Part shown: piece after piece, positions 43,026 to 52,306 of the stretch | Layout of the letters: each line of letters opens with the position of its first letter | How positions within the stretch are numbered: position 1 is the stretch's first letter | Origin: Candidatus Eiseniibacteriota bacterium | Lineage (GTDB): Bacteria; Eisenbacteria; RBG-16-71-46; CAIMUX01 | Reading direction: 5' to 3' | Assembly (NCBI GenBank): GCA_020633975.1 | Contig: JACKCR010000006.1 | Coordinates: 62,001-126,000, forward strand | Length of the DNA: 64,000 bases | Position numbers and translations under genes: made by a program | The notes under the pieces: generated by a model | What the model was told of the DNA's origin: nothing | The model's database searches: none | The model's input: only the letters and a program-made list of their open reading frames with translations

Positions 43026-46000
43026 ATGAAGCTTGGCCAAAGCATCCATGCCTGGCAGAGCGGTGCGTGCGGGGCGGAAGACCTCCTCACGGCGGCAACC
43101 CAGGCTTCGTCGGCGTCCGAAGCACGTGGTGAATGGGTCGCGTGGCTCGAGGCGAGTTCTCGCCCCGCCTTCCTCACCGCATTGAGTGAAGAGCAGCGAG
43201 GCGAGTGGGCGGCCACCGTCCTTCGCGTGATCGAAGAGATCGACTACACCCTCGAGGACATGCTTCGGTCGCGTGTGGAAGAGCACCCGACCAAAAACCT
43301 GTTCGTCGAACGCGGGGGTGGCGAACCGAGGACTTGGAGCTACGAGCGCGTGCAACGCCGCGTTCGTCGGATTGCGTCGGCTCTACTCCGGATCGCACCG
43401 GAACGAACGCCGCGTGTCGCGATCATCGCGGACAACGGCGTAGAGGGCGCGTCTGCCGACCTTGCGTGCCTTCTCCACGACATCGTCGTGGCTCCGCTCA
43501 GTGTGCACTTCGACTCCGACCAGCTCAGTTGGATCCTCGAGCGGATGGACGTGGACGTCGTCCTCGCGGACACGGACGAGAGACTCCGGCGCGCGATGGA
43601 GATTCGCGGCCACGTGCCTCGTTCTTTCGAAGTGTTCGCGCTCGAGACAGGGCCACTAGTGGAGCATGGGCGGGTGAAGCTCCTCGAGGAAGTCGTCTCG
43701 GCACAGAGCCCCGCGGAGTCGGAGAGGATCCTGTCGGAGCGACGTCGTCTCGACATCGACGAGCCTTGCACGGTGATGTTCACGTCCGGGAGCACGGGGC
43801 ATCCGAAGGGCGTCGTATTCTCCCGCCGCAACCTCGTCACGAAGCGGTTCATGCGCTCTGCGGCTCTGCCTGAAGTGGGGGATGAGGAGGTGCTCCTCTG
43901 TTACCTCCCGCTCTATCACACCTTCGGCCGGTTTCTCGAGATGCTCGGCTCGATCTATTGGCGGGGGACGTACGTCTTCGTCGGAAACCCGTCTGCCGAT
44001 GCGCTCCTGGCTGCACTTCCGGAGGTTGCTCCGACGGGTTTGATCAGCATTCCGCTCCGCTGGGCTCAGATCCGCGATCGGATCCTCGAGGAGATGGACG
44101 CGGCAGGTTCGGAAGAGGAGAGGGAGGCGGCGTTCCGGCACGTCGTCGGTCCACGCCTCAGGTGGGGGCTCTCCGCTGCTGGCTACCTCCATCCGAAGAC
44201 GTTCCGATTCTTCCAAGGGCGCGGAGTCGAGCTGGGCAGCGGCTTCGGCATGACCGAAGCGACGGGCGGCATCACCATGAGCCCACCCGGAGACTATGTC
44301 GAAGATACGGTAGGTCGCCCCCTTCCCGGCATCGACGTCCATCTGAGCGAAGAGGGCGAGATGTGGATTTCGGGGCCCTACGTCGCTCGCTATCTAGTCG
44401 CGGATGGGGAGGGGCTCGTCACCGAACCGGGTGTCGAGCAGGACGGTAGGGAGTGGCTTCGAACGGGCGATCTCTTCCGGGAGCTCGAACGCGAGCACCT
44501 CACCATCGTCGACCGTCTCAAGGACATCTACAAGAACGACCGCGGCCAGACCATCGCGCCGCGTCGGGTCGAAGGTCCGCTCGAGACGGTTGCGGGCGTG
44601 AAGCGTGCGTTCCTCGTCGGCGATGGAAGATCCTGGAACGTGCTTCTTCTCGTCCCGGACCGGGAGGATCCGGTCCTCGCTGCGCTCGGTTCGCCCGAAG
44701 AAGAGCGCGAGTACTTCCAGAGGATCGTCGTCGCAGCCAACCACAACCTCGCGCCCTACGAGCGTGCGATCGACTTCGCCATCCTCTCGCGCGACTTCGA
44801 TGCGGAACAAGGCGAACTCACTCCGAAGCAGACCTACCGGCGCAAGGTGATCGAGGCGAACTTCGAGGGAACGATCGCGGAACTCTATCGCACCTCTCGA
44901 CTCGTTCTCGAAGTGCGTGGAACTCGAGTGCGCGTTCCCGCCTGGGTGCTGCGCGACCTCGAGGTGTTGGAGCAAGACCTGGTCGCGGAAAACGACGCTC
45001 TCGTCGACCGGCGGCGGAACCTCCGCCTCCCCCTCGCTCGCGTAGGGTCACGGGTGCGGGTGGGGAATCTCGACTACGCCATTCGCGGGGATACGGTCGA
45101 TCTCGGGCTCTTCGCGCGGCAGCCGCTCCTTTGGATGGGCAATCCCGCGCTCGTCGCGTTCCTCCCCTGCAAGGAGGGGTGGGACGTCCCGCACTCCCGG
45201 ATCGATGCGACGGCACTTCTCGTCGCGTCTGACGTCGGCTACGCGAAGAGTGGAGTCCCCGAAACCCGTCGCGAACTCAAAGACCTCCATCTCGTGCTTT
45301 CTCGGGCACTCTTCGGCCGGGGGAGCGACGCACTGGACGCGCTCCGGGAGTCGGCGGAGCAGATCCGCCGTCTCGAGCAGCCGCTGCCCCGGGTGATTCG
45401 TGCCCGCTTGGTGGCTTTGTCGCGTCATCCGGACGAAGCCGTTCGCTGCTTGGCCTACGAAACGCTGCTCCTCGGAGAATCCCGGGAACGGGACGACTCC
45501 GGGTTCGCTGCGTTCCTCGAGTCGGGCCTCCCATTCCTCAACGAGACGAGCCTGCGCCAGATCGCGAAGGCGTCTCTCGGGCCGCGGCGCCTCGAAGCGC
45601 TCCGTCGTCGTCTCGCACACTACCGGGGCCGGCTCGCGTGGCCGGCGGACGATGTGGTGCGGCATCAGCTCGAGCACGTCTTCCGGATGCTCGCCGAGTT
45701 CGTACGGCGAGACCCGTACTACTACGCGCCGGTGCGAGTGGAGCTCGCGAGCTGGGCGCTGCTCGAGGAAGATCCCCGGCTCTCGCGTTTCGCTGGGGAG
45801 ATCCTCTTCGATCTCGTCGAGTGGTTCGAGACTCGATTGGAAGAGCGGCATCGGTCGCTCGAGCGAGAGGAGTGGGAGCGCCGGGTCGTCTTCGATTCCG
45901 ACATCGGCCCGGGGCTCAAGGAGCGGGTCTACCATCTCGTCGCACGGACGTCGTTCCTCGAGCAGGCGGTCATTCTGATCTTCGAGGACGAGACGTTCGC

Positions 46001-47618
46001 GCTCGATCAGATCGCTCGTCGTGGACTCTGGGTGTCGCGCATCCAGATCCGTGAGACGTTCCAACTCCTTCGGCTCAGCGTGAACACGAAGGCCGGCCTT
46101 CACTACGACGTCCTCGTCATTCTGCGCGACGATGTCGACGCCGAAGCCGTGCTTCGTACGAACTACTGGATGCTTGCGATCGGTGGGTACGCCCTCGGTT
46201 CACGCACCATCCCTCGTTTCGGCTGTTCGCGCCCCGAGTTCGGCGCGATCGCGCTCGAGTACGTGCGGGACCTGAACGCGGAGGAGCGGATCCGTGCGCT
46301 CGCGTCCGCGAGCCGCGTCGAAGACGTCCTCATGACCGGTTCGTTCGACTGGCGACGCCTCTATGTAGCTGGGCTCACCGCATTCTTCCGCGCCTGGGAT
46401 CACAGTGGGCGGCGGATCGTGCCCGGCTTCGTCGCGCCGATCAACGTGGTCGTCCCGGAACAGGACTTCCGCGAGGATCCTGTCATCCTGTCGCTGGCGG
46501 GCTGGGACCACTACAGCGGGCCGCTCTCCCTCGTCACGCCGATGCTCGTCCACTTCGTCTACAAGCTGCGGGCGCAGGTGCCCGCGGTGTCGAGCGGGAT
46601 CCGCGTAGAGTGGATCTACGACGCATGTCGTGAGGCGCTCGGGCACGAAGACGCGCTCGAGTTCCTCGGAGCCCTGGGACGGTCGATCGAAGCGCTTCCC
46701 GAGGACGCGGATGCGAAGGAGTTCGCGAAGTCGCTTCCGCGGTATCTGAGTCGGCTCGAGTCCGAGCCGTGGAAACCGATCGCGGTCGAATCCGCGATCG
46801 AGCGTTTCGAAGCGTGGAGGCGGGTGAACCCGTCGGCCACGGATGCGGCACGGATCGATCACGTGGAGAAGCTGGCGTCGCTCTACCGACTCGATAGGCA
46901 CGGGGAGAGCGCGCGGTATCAGCTCTACCTCGGAACCCTCTTCCGGGCGTCGTCCCCGTCCGTCCAAGACGCATTCGACCGCCTCATCGCGAGCCTGCAG
47001 CGCGATCCTCGAGTTTCGGCTCTTCGTCGGGTCGAGCTGTCGGACCTCCAGGCCGAACTCCAGTCCGACCGGGAGCGGGAAGCGTTCCGCAGCCTCGCCT
47101 TCCCGCGTGCGCTTTCTGCGAGCCGTCCGGAGGTCATCGCCTTCGGCGACGCTGCGCACCGGCGCGTCACCATGCTGACACGGTTCCAAGACCGGATCGG
47201 CGCATCCTACGAAGTGCGCGACCCGGTGGAGCCGGGCGAACTGGGCCTTCTCTACCGGCTCTTCTTCCGTCGTCGCTTCCCGAAGAAGGTGGGCGAGTTC
47301 GATCGTCACCTTCTCTGTCTGGACGAGAGCGGGAGGTTGGTGGCCGGCGTGTGCTACCAGATCACGAGCGAGAGCGTCGCGCACATGGACGGAGTGGTCG
47401 TCGTACCGTCACTCGACGGGCGAGGCATCGCGACTGCACTCCTCGACGACTTCTGTTCGCGCCTCGCGAGCAGAGGAGTCGAAGTGGTGCAGACCGGGTT
47501 CTTCATGCGCGCGTTCTGTGAGAAGCGCAACTTCGTGCTCGATCCGCAGTGGAGCGGACTCGTTCGCTTCCTCACGTCCGAGGATGCCGCGGCGGAGACC
47601 AGTCCAGCCGCACTGTGA
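43026..47618 (+). CDS. Triple-domain protein: acyl-CoA synthetase-like, unknown middle, GNAT
   Basis: A 1530-residue protein. The ATG at 43026 follows GGAGGAG by about ten bases. Residues 60-610 form an AMP-forming synthetase: VMFTSGSTGHPKGVVFSRRN (252-270), GSGFGMTEATGG, and RTGDLF. The last conserved motif, usually TPTLKxRR, reads TPKQTYRR, so the catalytic Lys is displaced or lost. Residues 620-1370 match no family I know; they contain a basic segment RRRNLRLPLARVGSR, Arg/Leu-rich helices and a YDVLVILRDDVDAEAVL region. Residues 1375-1520 form a GNAT domain with the motif SLDGRGIATALLDDF. The gene has no close neighbours on the same strand. One polypeptide that both activates an acyl group and carries an acetyltransferase suggests acylation of a substrate, but that is inference. 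Confidence 0.85.
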   Translation: MKLGQSIHAWQSGACGAEDLLTAATQASSASEARGEWVAWLEASSRPAFLTALSEEQRGEWAATVLRVIEEIDYTLEDMLRSRVEEHPTKNLFVERGGGEPRTWSYERVQRRVRRIASALLRIAPERTPRVAIIADNGVEGASADLACLLHDIVVAPLSVHFDSDQLSWILERMDVDVVLADTDERLRRAMEIRGHVPRSFEVFALETGPLVEHGRVKLLEEVVSAQSPAESERILSERRRLDIDEPCTVMFTSGSTGHPKGVVFSRRNLVTKRFMRSAALPEVGDEEVLLCYLPLYHTFGRFLEMLGSIYWRGTYVFVGNPSADALLAALPEVAPTGLISIPLRWAQIRDRILEEMDAAGSEEEREAAFRHVVGPRLRWGLSAAGYLHPKTFRFFQGRGVELGSGFGMTEATGGITMSPPGDYVEDTVGRPLPGIDVHLSEEGEMWISGPYVARYLVADGEGLVTEPGVEQDGREWLRTGDLFRELEREHLTIVDRLKDIYKNDRGQTIAPRRVEGPLETVAGVKRAFLVGDGRSWNVLLLVPDREDPVLAALGSPEEEREYFQRIVVAANHNLAPYERAIDFAILSRDFDAEQGELTPKQTYRRKVIEANFEGTIAELYRTSRLVLEVRGTRVRVPAWVLRDLEVLEQDLVAENDALVDRRRNLRLPLARVGSRVRVGNLDYAIRGDTVDLGLFARQPLLWMGNPALVAFLPCKEGWDVPHSRIDATALLVASDVGYAKSGVPETRRELKDLHLVLSRALFGRGSDALDALRESAEQIRRLEQPLPRVIRARLVALSRHPDEAVRCLAYETLLLGESRERDDSGFAAFLESGLPFLNETSLRQIAKASLGPRRLEALRRRLAHYRGRLAWPADDVVRHQLEHVFRMLAEFVRRDPYYYAPVRVELASWALLEEDPRLSRFAGEILFDLVEWFETRLEERHRSLEREEWERRVVFDSDIGPGLKERVYHLVARTSFLEQAVILIFEDETFALDQIARRGLWVSRIQIRETFQLLRLSVNTKAGLHYDVLVILRDDVDAEAVLRTNYWMLAIGGYALGSRTIPRFGCSRPEFGAIALEYVRDLNAEERIRALASASRVEDVLMTGSFDWRRLYVAGLTAFFRAWDHSGRRIVPGFVAPINVVVPEQDFREDPVILSLAGWDHYSGPLSLVTPMLVHFVYKLRAQVPAVSSGIRVEWIYDACREALGHEDALEFLGALGRSIEALPEDADAKEFAKSLPRYLSRLESEPWKPIAVESAIERFEAWRRVNPSATDAARIDHVEKLASLYRLDRHGESARYQLYLGTLFRASSPSVQDAFDRLIASLQRDPRVSALRRVELSDLQAELQSDREREAFRSLAFPRALSASRPEVIAFGDAAHRRVTMLTRFQDRIGASYEVRDPVEPGELGLLYRLFFRRRFPKKVGEFDRHLLCLDESGRLVAGVCYQITSESVAHMDGVVVVPSLDGRGIATALLDDFCSRLASRGVEVVQTGFFMRAFCEKRNFVLDPQWSGLVRFLTSEDAAAETSPAAL

Positions 47619-47637
47619 CGCAGGGGGATCGAGTCGA

Positions 47638-47754
47638 TCAGTTGGCCATCAGCTGCCAGACCAAAGCCATGACGAAGAGGATGGGCATGAGTGCGATGAC
47701 CGCCATGATGACGGAGACGAAGAGGTTCTTGGCGGAGCTGATTGCCGGAGTCAT
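47638..47754 (-). CDS. Small single-span membrane protein (38 aa)
   Basis: A 38-codon frame from ATG to TGA, with GGGAAG five to ten bases upstream. The product is a short polar N-terminus followed by one hydrophobic segment (NLFVSVIMAVIALMPILFVM) and the end LVWQLMAN. Small peptides of this design are common in bacterial membranes and usually modulate a larger complex. It lies between the fusion gene (stop at 47618) and an M48 peptidase gene on the same strand as the peptide. Conservation was not tested. Confidence 0.5.
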   Translation of the reverse strand: MTPAISSAKNLFVSVIMAVIALMPILFVMALVWQLMAN

Positions 47755-47991
47755 GGTGTCTTCCCAACGGAACGCAGGCCCGAGGTCTTCCGTGAGCACC
47801 CTGGCCGCGCCCTAACTGTCATCTGATTCTCTTGGTGACCTGAGCTTCCGTACCCCGTTTCCAGGTACGAAGGCGGCAGACTAACACGTGATGTATCGTC
47901 CCAGACGCGGAGACTTCGTGATTGCGGGAAGTGCGTACCGGCTACGTAGTCACCACGACGACGCGGCTCGGGGCGTTGAGGTTTCGATCCC

Positions 47992-49866
47992 TCAGCGTGA
48001 GGAGGACTCTCGGGCGCTGATCCGCTCGATCCCGGCGCGGGCCTGCTTCGATGCTTCGGTGGACGGCGCGAGGAGCGCGACGGCGTGGTACCCGTCGAGT
48101 GCTTCCTGGTAGTTGCCGAGCGATTCGTGAAGACGGGCCTTCCGGTAGCGGATGTTGGCCAATTCTTCGACCTTCTGCTGGACGACGTCGGCTTGCTCGC
48201 TGTGCGGGTAGCTGGCGAGGAACCGGCTTCCGATCTCCAAGGAGTCGAGGTCGGCTGCGAGAACCTCGAGATGACTCGTGGCCCAGGAGCGGACGGAGTC
48301 CGAGGGGGTCGTGAGGATGAGCCGCTGATTCGTGACGAGCTCTTTCGTGTCTGGGATCGTGCGCCGGATGGCGTCGAGTGATCGGGTCACCTGCGTCGTA
48401 TCGGGCGGTTCGGATCCCAGGGATTCCACGAGGAGATCGTCGAGCTCGAGTGCGGCTCGGTCTGCCCGCTTGGTGAGTCGGTACTGCTCTGCGAGGCGGA
48501 AGCGGAGGTCCGTGGCGAGCGAGTCCTCGGGGAAGTTGACGAGGTACGTCTCCAAGGTCTGGACGCCGGCGGTGGGGGCGAGGACACGGTCTCTCGCCTT
48601 CTCGCGAATGTTCTTCCGGTCCAGCACGAGTTCGTCTCTCGACGTGGTGATCCGGCGGATCTCCGTCTCGGCGATTCCTTGCGGCGCGGCGTGGACGGCG
48701 TCGAGAAGAGAGTCGTACTCGGCGGCGATCGGGGTGTACTCCCGGAAGATGTCCGGCTTCCTCCGCTCGAAGGCCACCTGCCGCTCCAGTTTCTGGCGCG
48801 CGATCGAGACGGTTTGTGGGCCGGAGGGCCCGACGCGAAGTGCGGTCTCGAAGAGGAAGAGCGCGAGGTCGTCGTTCTTGATCGTCTCGGCGAGCCGAGC
48901 CATCCGCGCCTGGATCTCGGTGCGGTAGCTGCGCACCTCCTGGGTGGGCGGGGGAGTCATCACACTTCCATCGACGGCGGCCCGCGCTTTGATGATCCGC
49001 TCCTCGAAGAGGGGATGGGTGGTCCAGTAGCCGTACTCGCGGTTCTCGTAAGTCCGCTCTTCCAGCTTCGTCATGAGCTCGATGCCGCCGCTCATCTGAT
49101 AGCCCGCGCGTCCCGCGTACTTGCGTCCGACCTGGTCCGCCTCGACTTCCAGGCCGCGGCTGTATCCGCGCACGAGGAGTTCGCGGAAGAGGCCGCCGAA
49201 GATCGTCGTGCCCTGGAGGGCCGCCATCTTTCCGGAGGCACTCAGCCGGTACTGCCCGGTCGTTTCGTCGTAGTCGTAGCCGCCCGAGTTGGACTCGGGT
49301 GTCGCGATCACTGCCGCGACCGTCACCGCGGTCTGGAGCAGTGAAAGGAGGCTCTCCACCTTCTCGGACCGCGCGAAGTGGCGCGAGGTGACGTGCGCGA
49401 TCTCGTGCCCGATGACATGGGCGAGGGCCTGGTCGGAGAGTCCCTGATCGAGCATCCCCTTCGTGATGAAGATGAACCCGCCCGGGAGCGCGAGCGCGTT
49501 CGGGTCGTCCATGTCGAGGATGTTGAAAGTGAAGAGATACTCGGGGTGGCCGGCCTGACTCGCGACCTGGTAGCCGATTTCCGTGACCCGGCTGACGAGC
49601 GAGTCCGTCCGGACGAGCCCGAAGTAGTAGGCGAAGGCGCGAGCGGCTTCCAGGCCGATCTCGAAGTCCTTGGGCCAGGGGGGCGCGTCGGGAGTCCGTT
49701 CGACCGGCGGAGGACCCTCCGGACGCATCTGGGAGCGGGCCGCGTCGGCCAGTCCAAGCCCCACGAGGGCGAGGATGGCCAGGAGGCCGAGAACGGTGGG
49801 AAGCCGCCTCAGGGCGAGGGTCCGCCCGGGGCGTTGGGACGTCGGTTCGGTTCGGTCGGTCTTCAT
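47992..49866 (-). CDS. M48 family zinc peptidase with C-terminal helical repeats
   Basis: A 624-residue protein, with an N-terminal hydrophobic segment (PTVLGLLAILALVGLGLADA) that could be a signal or anchor. The catalytic motif is AHVIGHEIAHVTSRHF (HExxH), and the third zinc ligand sits in LEVEADQVGRKYA. ALPGGFIFITKGMLDQ precedes it, as in BepA/LoiP-type peptidases. About 300 residues after the catalytic part are helical, rich in Arg/Glu/Ala, and TPR-like in spacing (YRLTKRADRAALELDDLLVE, LHESLGNYQEALDGYHAVAL), which resembles BepA, an outer-membrane-assembly protease and chaperone. A second M48 lipoprotein is at 58507-59304. Start choice is uncertain because no strong ribosome site is present. 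Confidence 0.85.
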   Translation of the reverse strand: MKTDRTEPTSQRPGRTLALRRLPTVLGLLAILALVGLGLADAARSQMRPEGPPPVERTPDAPPWPKDFEIGLEAARAFAYYFGLVRTDSLVSRVTEIGYQVASQAGHPEYLFTFNILDMDDPNALALPGGFIFITKGMLDQGLSDQALAHVIGHEIAHVTSRHFARSEKVESLLSLLQTAVTVAAVIATPESNSGGYDYDETTGQYRLSASGKMAALQGTTIFGGLFRELLVRGYSRGLEVEADQVGRKYAGRAGYQMSGGIELMTKLEERTYENREYGYWTTHPLFEERIIKARAAVDGSVMTPPPTQEVRSYRTEIQARMARLAETIKNDDLALFLFETALRVGPSGPQTVSIARQKLERQVAFERRKPDIFREYTPIAAEYDSLLDAVHAAPQGIAETEIRRITTSRDELVLDRKNIREKARDRVLAPTAGVQTLETYLVNFPEDSLATDLRFRLAEQYRLTKRADRAALELDDLLVESLGSEPPDTTQVTRSLDAIRRTIPDTKELVTNQRLILTTPSDSVRSWATSHLEVLAADLDSLEIGSRFLASYPHSEQADVVQQKVEELANIRYRKARLHESLGNYQEALDGYHAVALLAPSTEASKQARAGIERISARESSSR

Positions 49867-50105
49867 CACGGGGAAGATACCCCGGACTGGAAGTCTCGTT
49901 CGACAGAGACAAAAAAGGGGTGGGGGGTCCTGCGGCGCCTCACGGGACACCGACACTGGACCCCCCATTGGGTGTGTCGCTTCTTCTCGGTGTGTCTCTT
50001 CTGCCCGGGCCGGCTAGTGATGGGCGGCATCTCCAGTCGGCTCGAGATCGTGGGGAGGGATCGGCCTGGCGAGTCCGATTCCTCCTGGAGTCCCCCGCGG
50101 ACCGC

Positions 50106-50903
50106 CTAGAGGTCCGGGACCTCGAACTTGAACTCCGGATCCAGCTCTCGGATCTCGGCGAGTACCGTGTCCATCTGCCGCCTGACCTCGTCGTCGCGGT
50201 TCTGCTTCCACTCGAGGTAGAGGTCCAGGATCTGGTCCTGCTTCTCGCGGATCACTTCCTGGCGCTGGGACTCGTTCACGACCCGCTCCAGGTGGTAGAC
50301 CTCGCCGCGGCTGAGTCGCTTGAGGAGGTCCAGGTACTCGCCGCGCATGTGGGCGAGGATCCGCAAGTACTTGTCGAATCCGGTGCTGAGCTTCTCCAGC
50401 ACCTCCGAGATCGCCTGATTCTGACCATGGATCTGCTGGCTGTAGGAGTAGGCGAACTGGTAGTACGTCCGTCCCCGGCCGATGTGGGCCTCCTCGGACG
50501 GCCGAAGGTGGGGCCGGTCGGAGGATGCGTGGGGGTTCGGTACGCCGTCGGACAGGCCGAGATCGGGGTCGTCGAAGATGCCCAGGGACACCAAGAGGAA
50601 GTCTGCGTTCGTCTTGTAGAGCATGTACTTGAGACGTGCGTCCTTCGAGTCGGACAGGCGATGGAAGACCTCGGTGTCGTACTTGGAGAGGTACGGCCTG
50701 GCCTTCTCGATGAAGTCCGGGTGGATGAACGAGTTGAGGAGGTGGGCGATATAGACGTTCACGTCCTCGTCGTAGTAGTCCTTGTTCGAGACGAGACCGG
50801 TCTCCATCCGGCTGTAGAGCAGGCACTTCATCATGAAGAGGTAGGTGGGGCGGAGGTTGCGATCGCTCCGCGGTAGCTCGATGTAGTGCTGGCGTGCTGG
50901 CAT
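50106..50903 (-). CDS. Conserved protein of unknown function
   Basis: A 265-residue soluble protein with GGGAGACC before its ATG. It starts MPARQHYIELPRSDRNLRPT and has no signal or membrane segment. Helices dominate, with a loop rich in Asp and His (PNPHASSDRPHLRPSEEAHI) and a C-terminal amphipathic helix (QDQILDLYLEWKQNRDDEVR). The early part contains YYDEDVNVYIAHLLNSF. I do not recognise a family. The signalling cluster starts 275 bases away on the opposite strand, so the two could share a regulatory region. Confidence 0.7.
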   Translation of the reverse strand: MPARQHYIELPRSDRNLRPTYLFMMKCLLYSRMETGLVSNKDYYDEDVNVYIAHLLNSFIHPDFIEKARPYLSKYDTEVFHRLSDSKDARLKYMLYKTNADFLLVSLGIFDDPDLGLSDGVPNPHASSDRPHLRPSEEAHIGRGRTYYQFAYSYSQQIHGQNQAISEVLEKLSTGFDKYLRILAHMRGEYLDLLKRLSRGEVYHLERVVNESQRQEVIREKQDQILDLYLEWKQNRDDEVRRQMDTVLAEIRELDPEFKFEVPDL

Positions 50904-51178
50904 CCGGTCTCCCTAAAGGGGGCGGGCTGTCTCGGCGTCGAGTTGTGGTAGACTTTTTGTCGCCCCCATCGGCATGCGCAAGCCGTGTGCCACTGCCGGG
51001 GGGGCGGGTCTTGGGCATGGTTTGGGGCTGGTTTCCTCCTTAGGGTACTGGGTCTTCCGGTATCCCGAGCGTTTTTTCCATCGCGAGCCTCCCCCGAGCA
51101 CCCATGCAACCTGCATGGGCCGTTCGCCGATTGCCGCAAGACGCGAGACAAGACGCCGCCGAGGAGTTCCAATCAGAC

Positions 51179-52306
51179 ATGGCGCGAAGTGACCGCGACG
51201 GTCCGCGTGCTCGGTTCCGGAGTCGAGTCATCGGATTCATGCTCGTCCCGGTGCTCGTGCTCGGGGTTTCCTACTTCCTGCTCGTCGAGTACGTAGCGGT
51301 CAACTCGGACGACCTCGTGATCGGGACGTCGCTCGTGGGGCTGCGGCTCGGTGGGGCACTGTTGATCCTGCTCGCCGTCGTGCTCGCGATTGCCGCCGGG
51401 TACCTCCTGGCGGACCGGATCGTGCGGCCGATCCGACTTCTCAGGCACTATGCGGAGTCGGGCGAGCTTCCGAGCGGAGCCGGACTCTTCGTCCACCACC
51501 GCGACTGGGAGATCTTCCTCCTCTATCGCCGGATCCATGCGCTGATCCAACAGAACCGATCCGGTGCCGAAGCCCTCGCCGAACTCGAGGAGCTGCGCGG
51601 CTCCTTCGACGAGCTGCGTGGCCGCCTCGCGAAGACCGGGCAGAATGGAGTGCTCGCGCCCGTCGGTCGGATCGAAGGTCCATGTCTCGATGTGTCGGAT
51701 CTGCTCGAGTCTCATCGGGCCCGTCTGCTCGACTTCTTCCGCGAACTCCGCACGCGGACTGCGGACGTGCGAACGCAGTTCGAGGCGCTGGAAGTGGCAT
51801 ACCGGGTGGCCGAGCCCGTGACGGCGTCTCCGAACGGGAGCGCGGCTTCCTCCGCCGCAGAGGCGGGGGGCCGCGCGGCGATGCCGGAGTCCGTCGGACC
51901 TTCCGAGTTGGTCGACCCTGGCGGAGAGGCGCTACTCTGCCTGGGAGCAGAGCTCGAGTCGCTCGCTACGGAACTCCGCCGTCTCGGGACGGTGATCTCT
52001 CTCGAAGCCGAGCTCGCCCGTCGTGCCACGGGGGACGCGGGACGCCTCTACGATGAGTTCCGTCTCGCCATCGGCAGGCTCGAGGAGATCGCTGCCGGAT
52101 GCGCGATCGTCGAGCACGATCCGGAGTTCGAGACGGCGGCGGGAGACGGCGAAGACGGGAGCCGCGAGACGACCGGTGCGACGGCGAGGGATGCGCGTAC
52201 GGTCGCTGACGGCCCCGCGGAAGCGGACATCATTGCAGCTTGGCAGCGTCTCCGGGAGGACCTCGGGTCCTTGGAGCGGAGGCTGGAAGAGGTGGAGGAG
52301 CGATGA
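51179..52306 (+). CDS. Membrane HAMP/MCP-like signalling protein
   Basis: A 375-residue protein. The ATG at 51179 has GAGGAG upstream, at a long 12-base spacing. Two hydrophobic segments frame a very short periplasmic loop (GFMLVPVLVLGVSYFLLVEY and LGGALLILLAVVLAIAAGYL), followed by a HAMP-like linker starting DRIVRPIRLLRHYAE. The cytoplasmic part is a coiled coil rich in Ala, Glu and Arg, and a segment LGTVISLEAELARRATGDAG is reminiscent of an MCP signalling helix (ISLNAAIEAARAGE). It lacks the canonical EVR/RSA pattern. The final stop overlaps the next start (ATGA), so the two are translationally coupled. Best read as a degenerate MCP-like receptor. Confidence 0.7.
   Translation: MARSDRDGPRARFRSRVIGFMLVPVLVLGVSYFLLVEYVAVNSDDLVIGTSLVGLRLGGALLILLAVVLAIAAGYLLADRIVRPIRLLRHYAESGELPSGAGLFVHHRDWEIFLLYRRIHALIQQNRSGAEALAELEELRGSFDELRGRLAKTGQNGVLAPVGRIEGPCLDVSDLLESHRARLLDFFRELRTRTADVRTQFEALEVAYRVAEPVTASPNGSAASSAAEAGGRAAMPESVGPSELVDPGGEALLCLGAELESLATELRRLGTVISLEAELARRATGDAGRLYDEFRLAIGRLEEIAAGCAIVEHDPEFETAAGDGEDGSRETTGATARDARTVADGPAEADIIAAWQRLREDLGSLERRLEEVEER

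Noticed and set aside
47942-49912. A 656-codon frame overlapping the M48 peptidase in another phase on the same strand
   Set aside because: Arg/Pro-rich throughout with no HExxH or signal; the overlapping frame has all M48 motifs.
51043-51077. Imperfect hairpin followed by six T residues upstream of the HAMP gene
   Set aside because: The stem needs a bulged T and a G-U pair, and the T run starts five bases after the stem. No gene upstream on that strand would need termination. A leader attenuator remains possible but is weakly supported.
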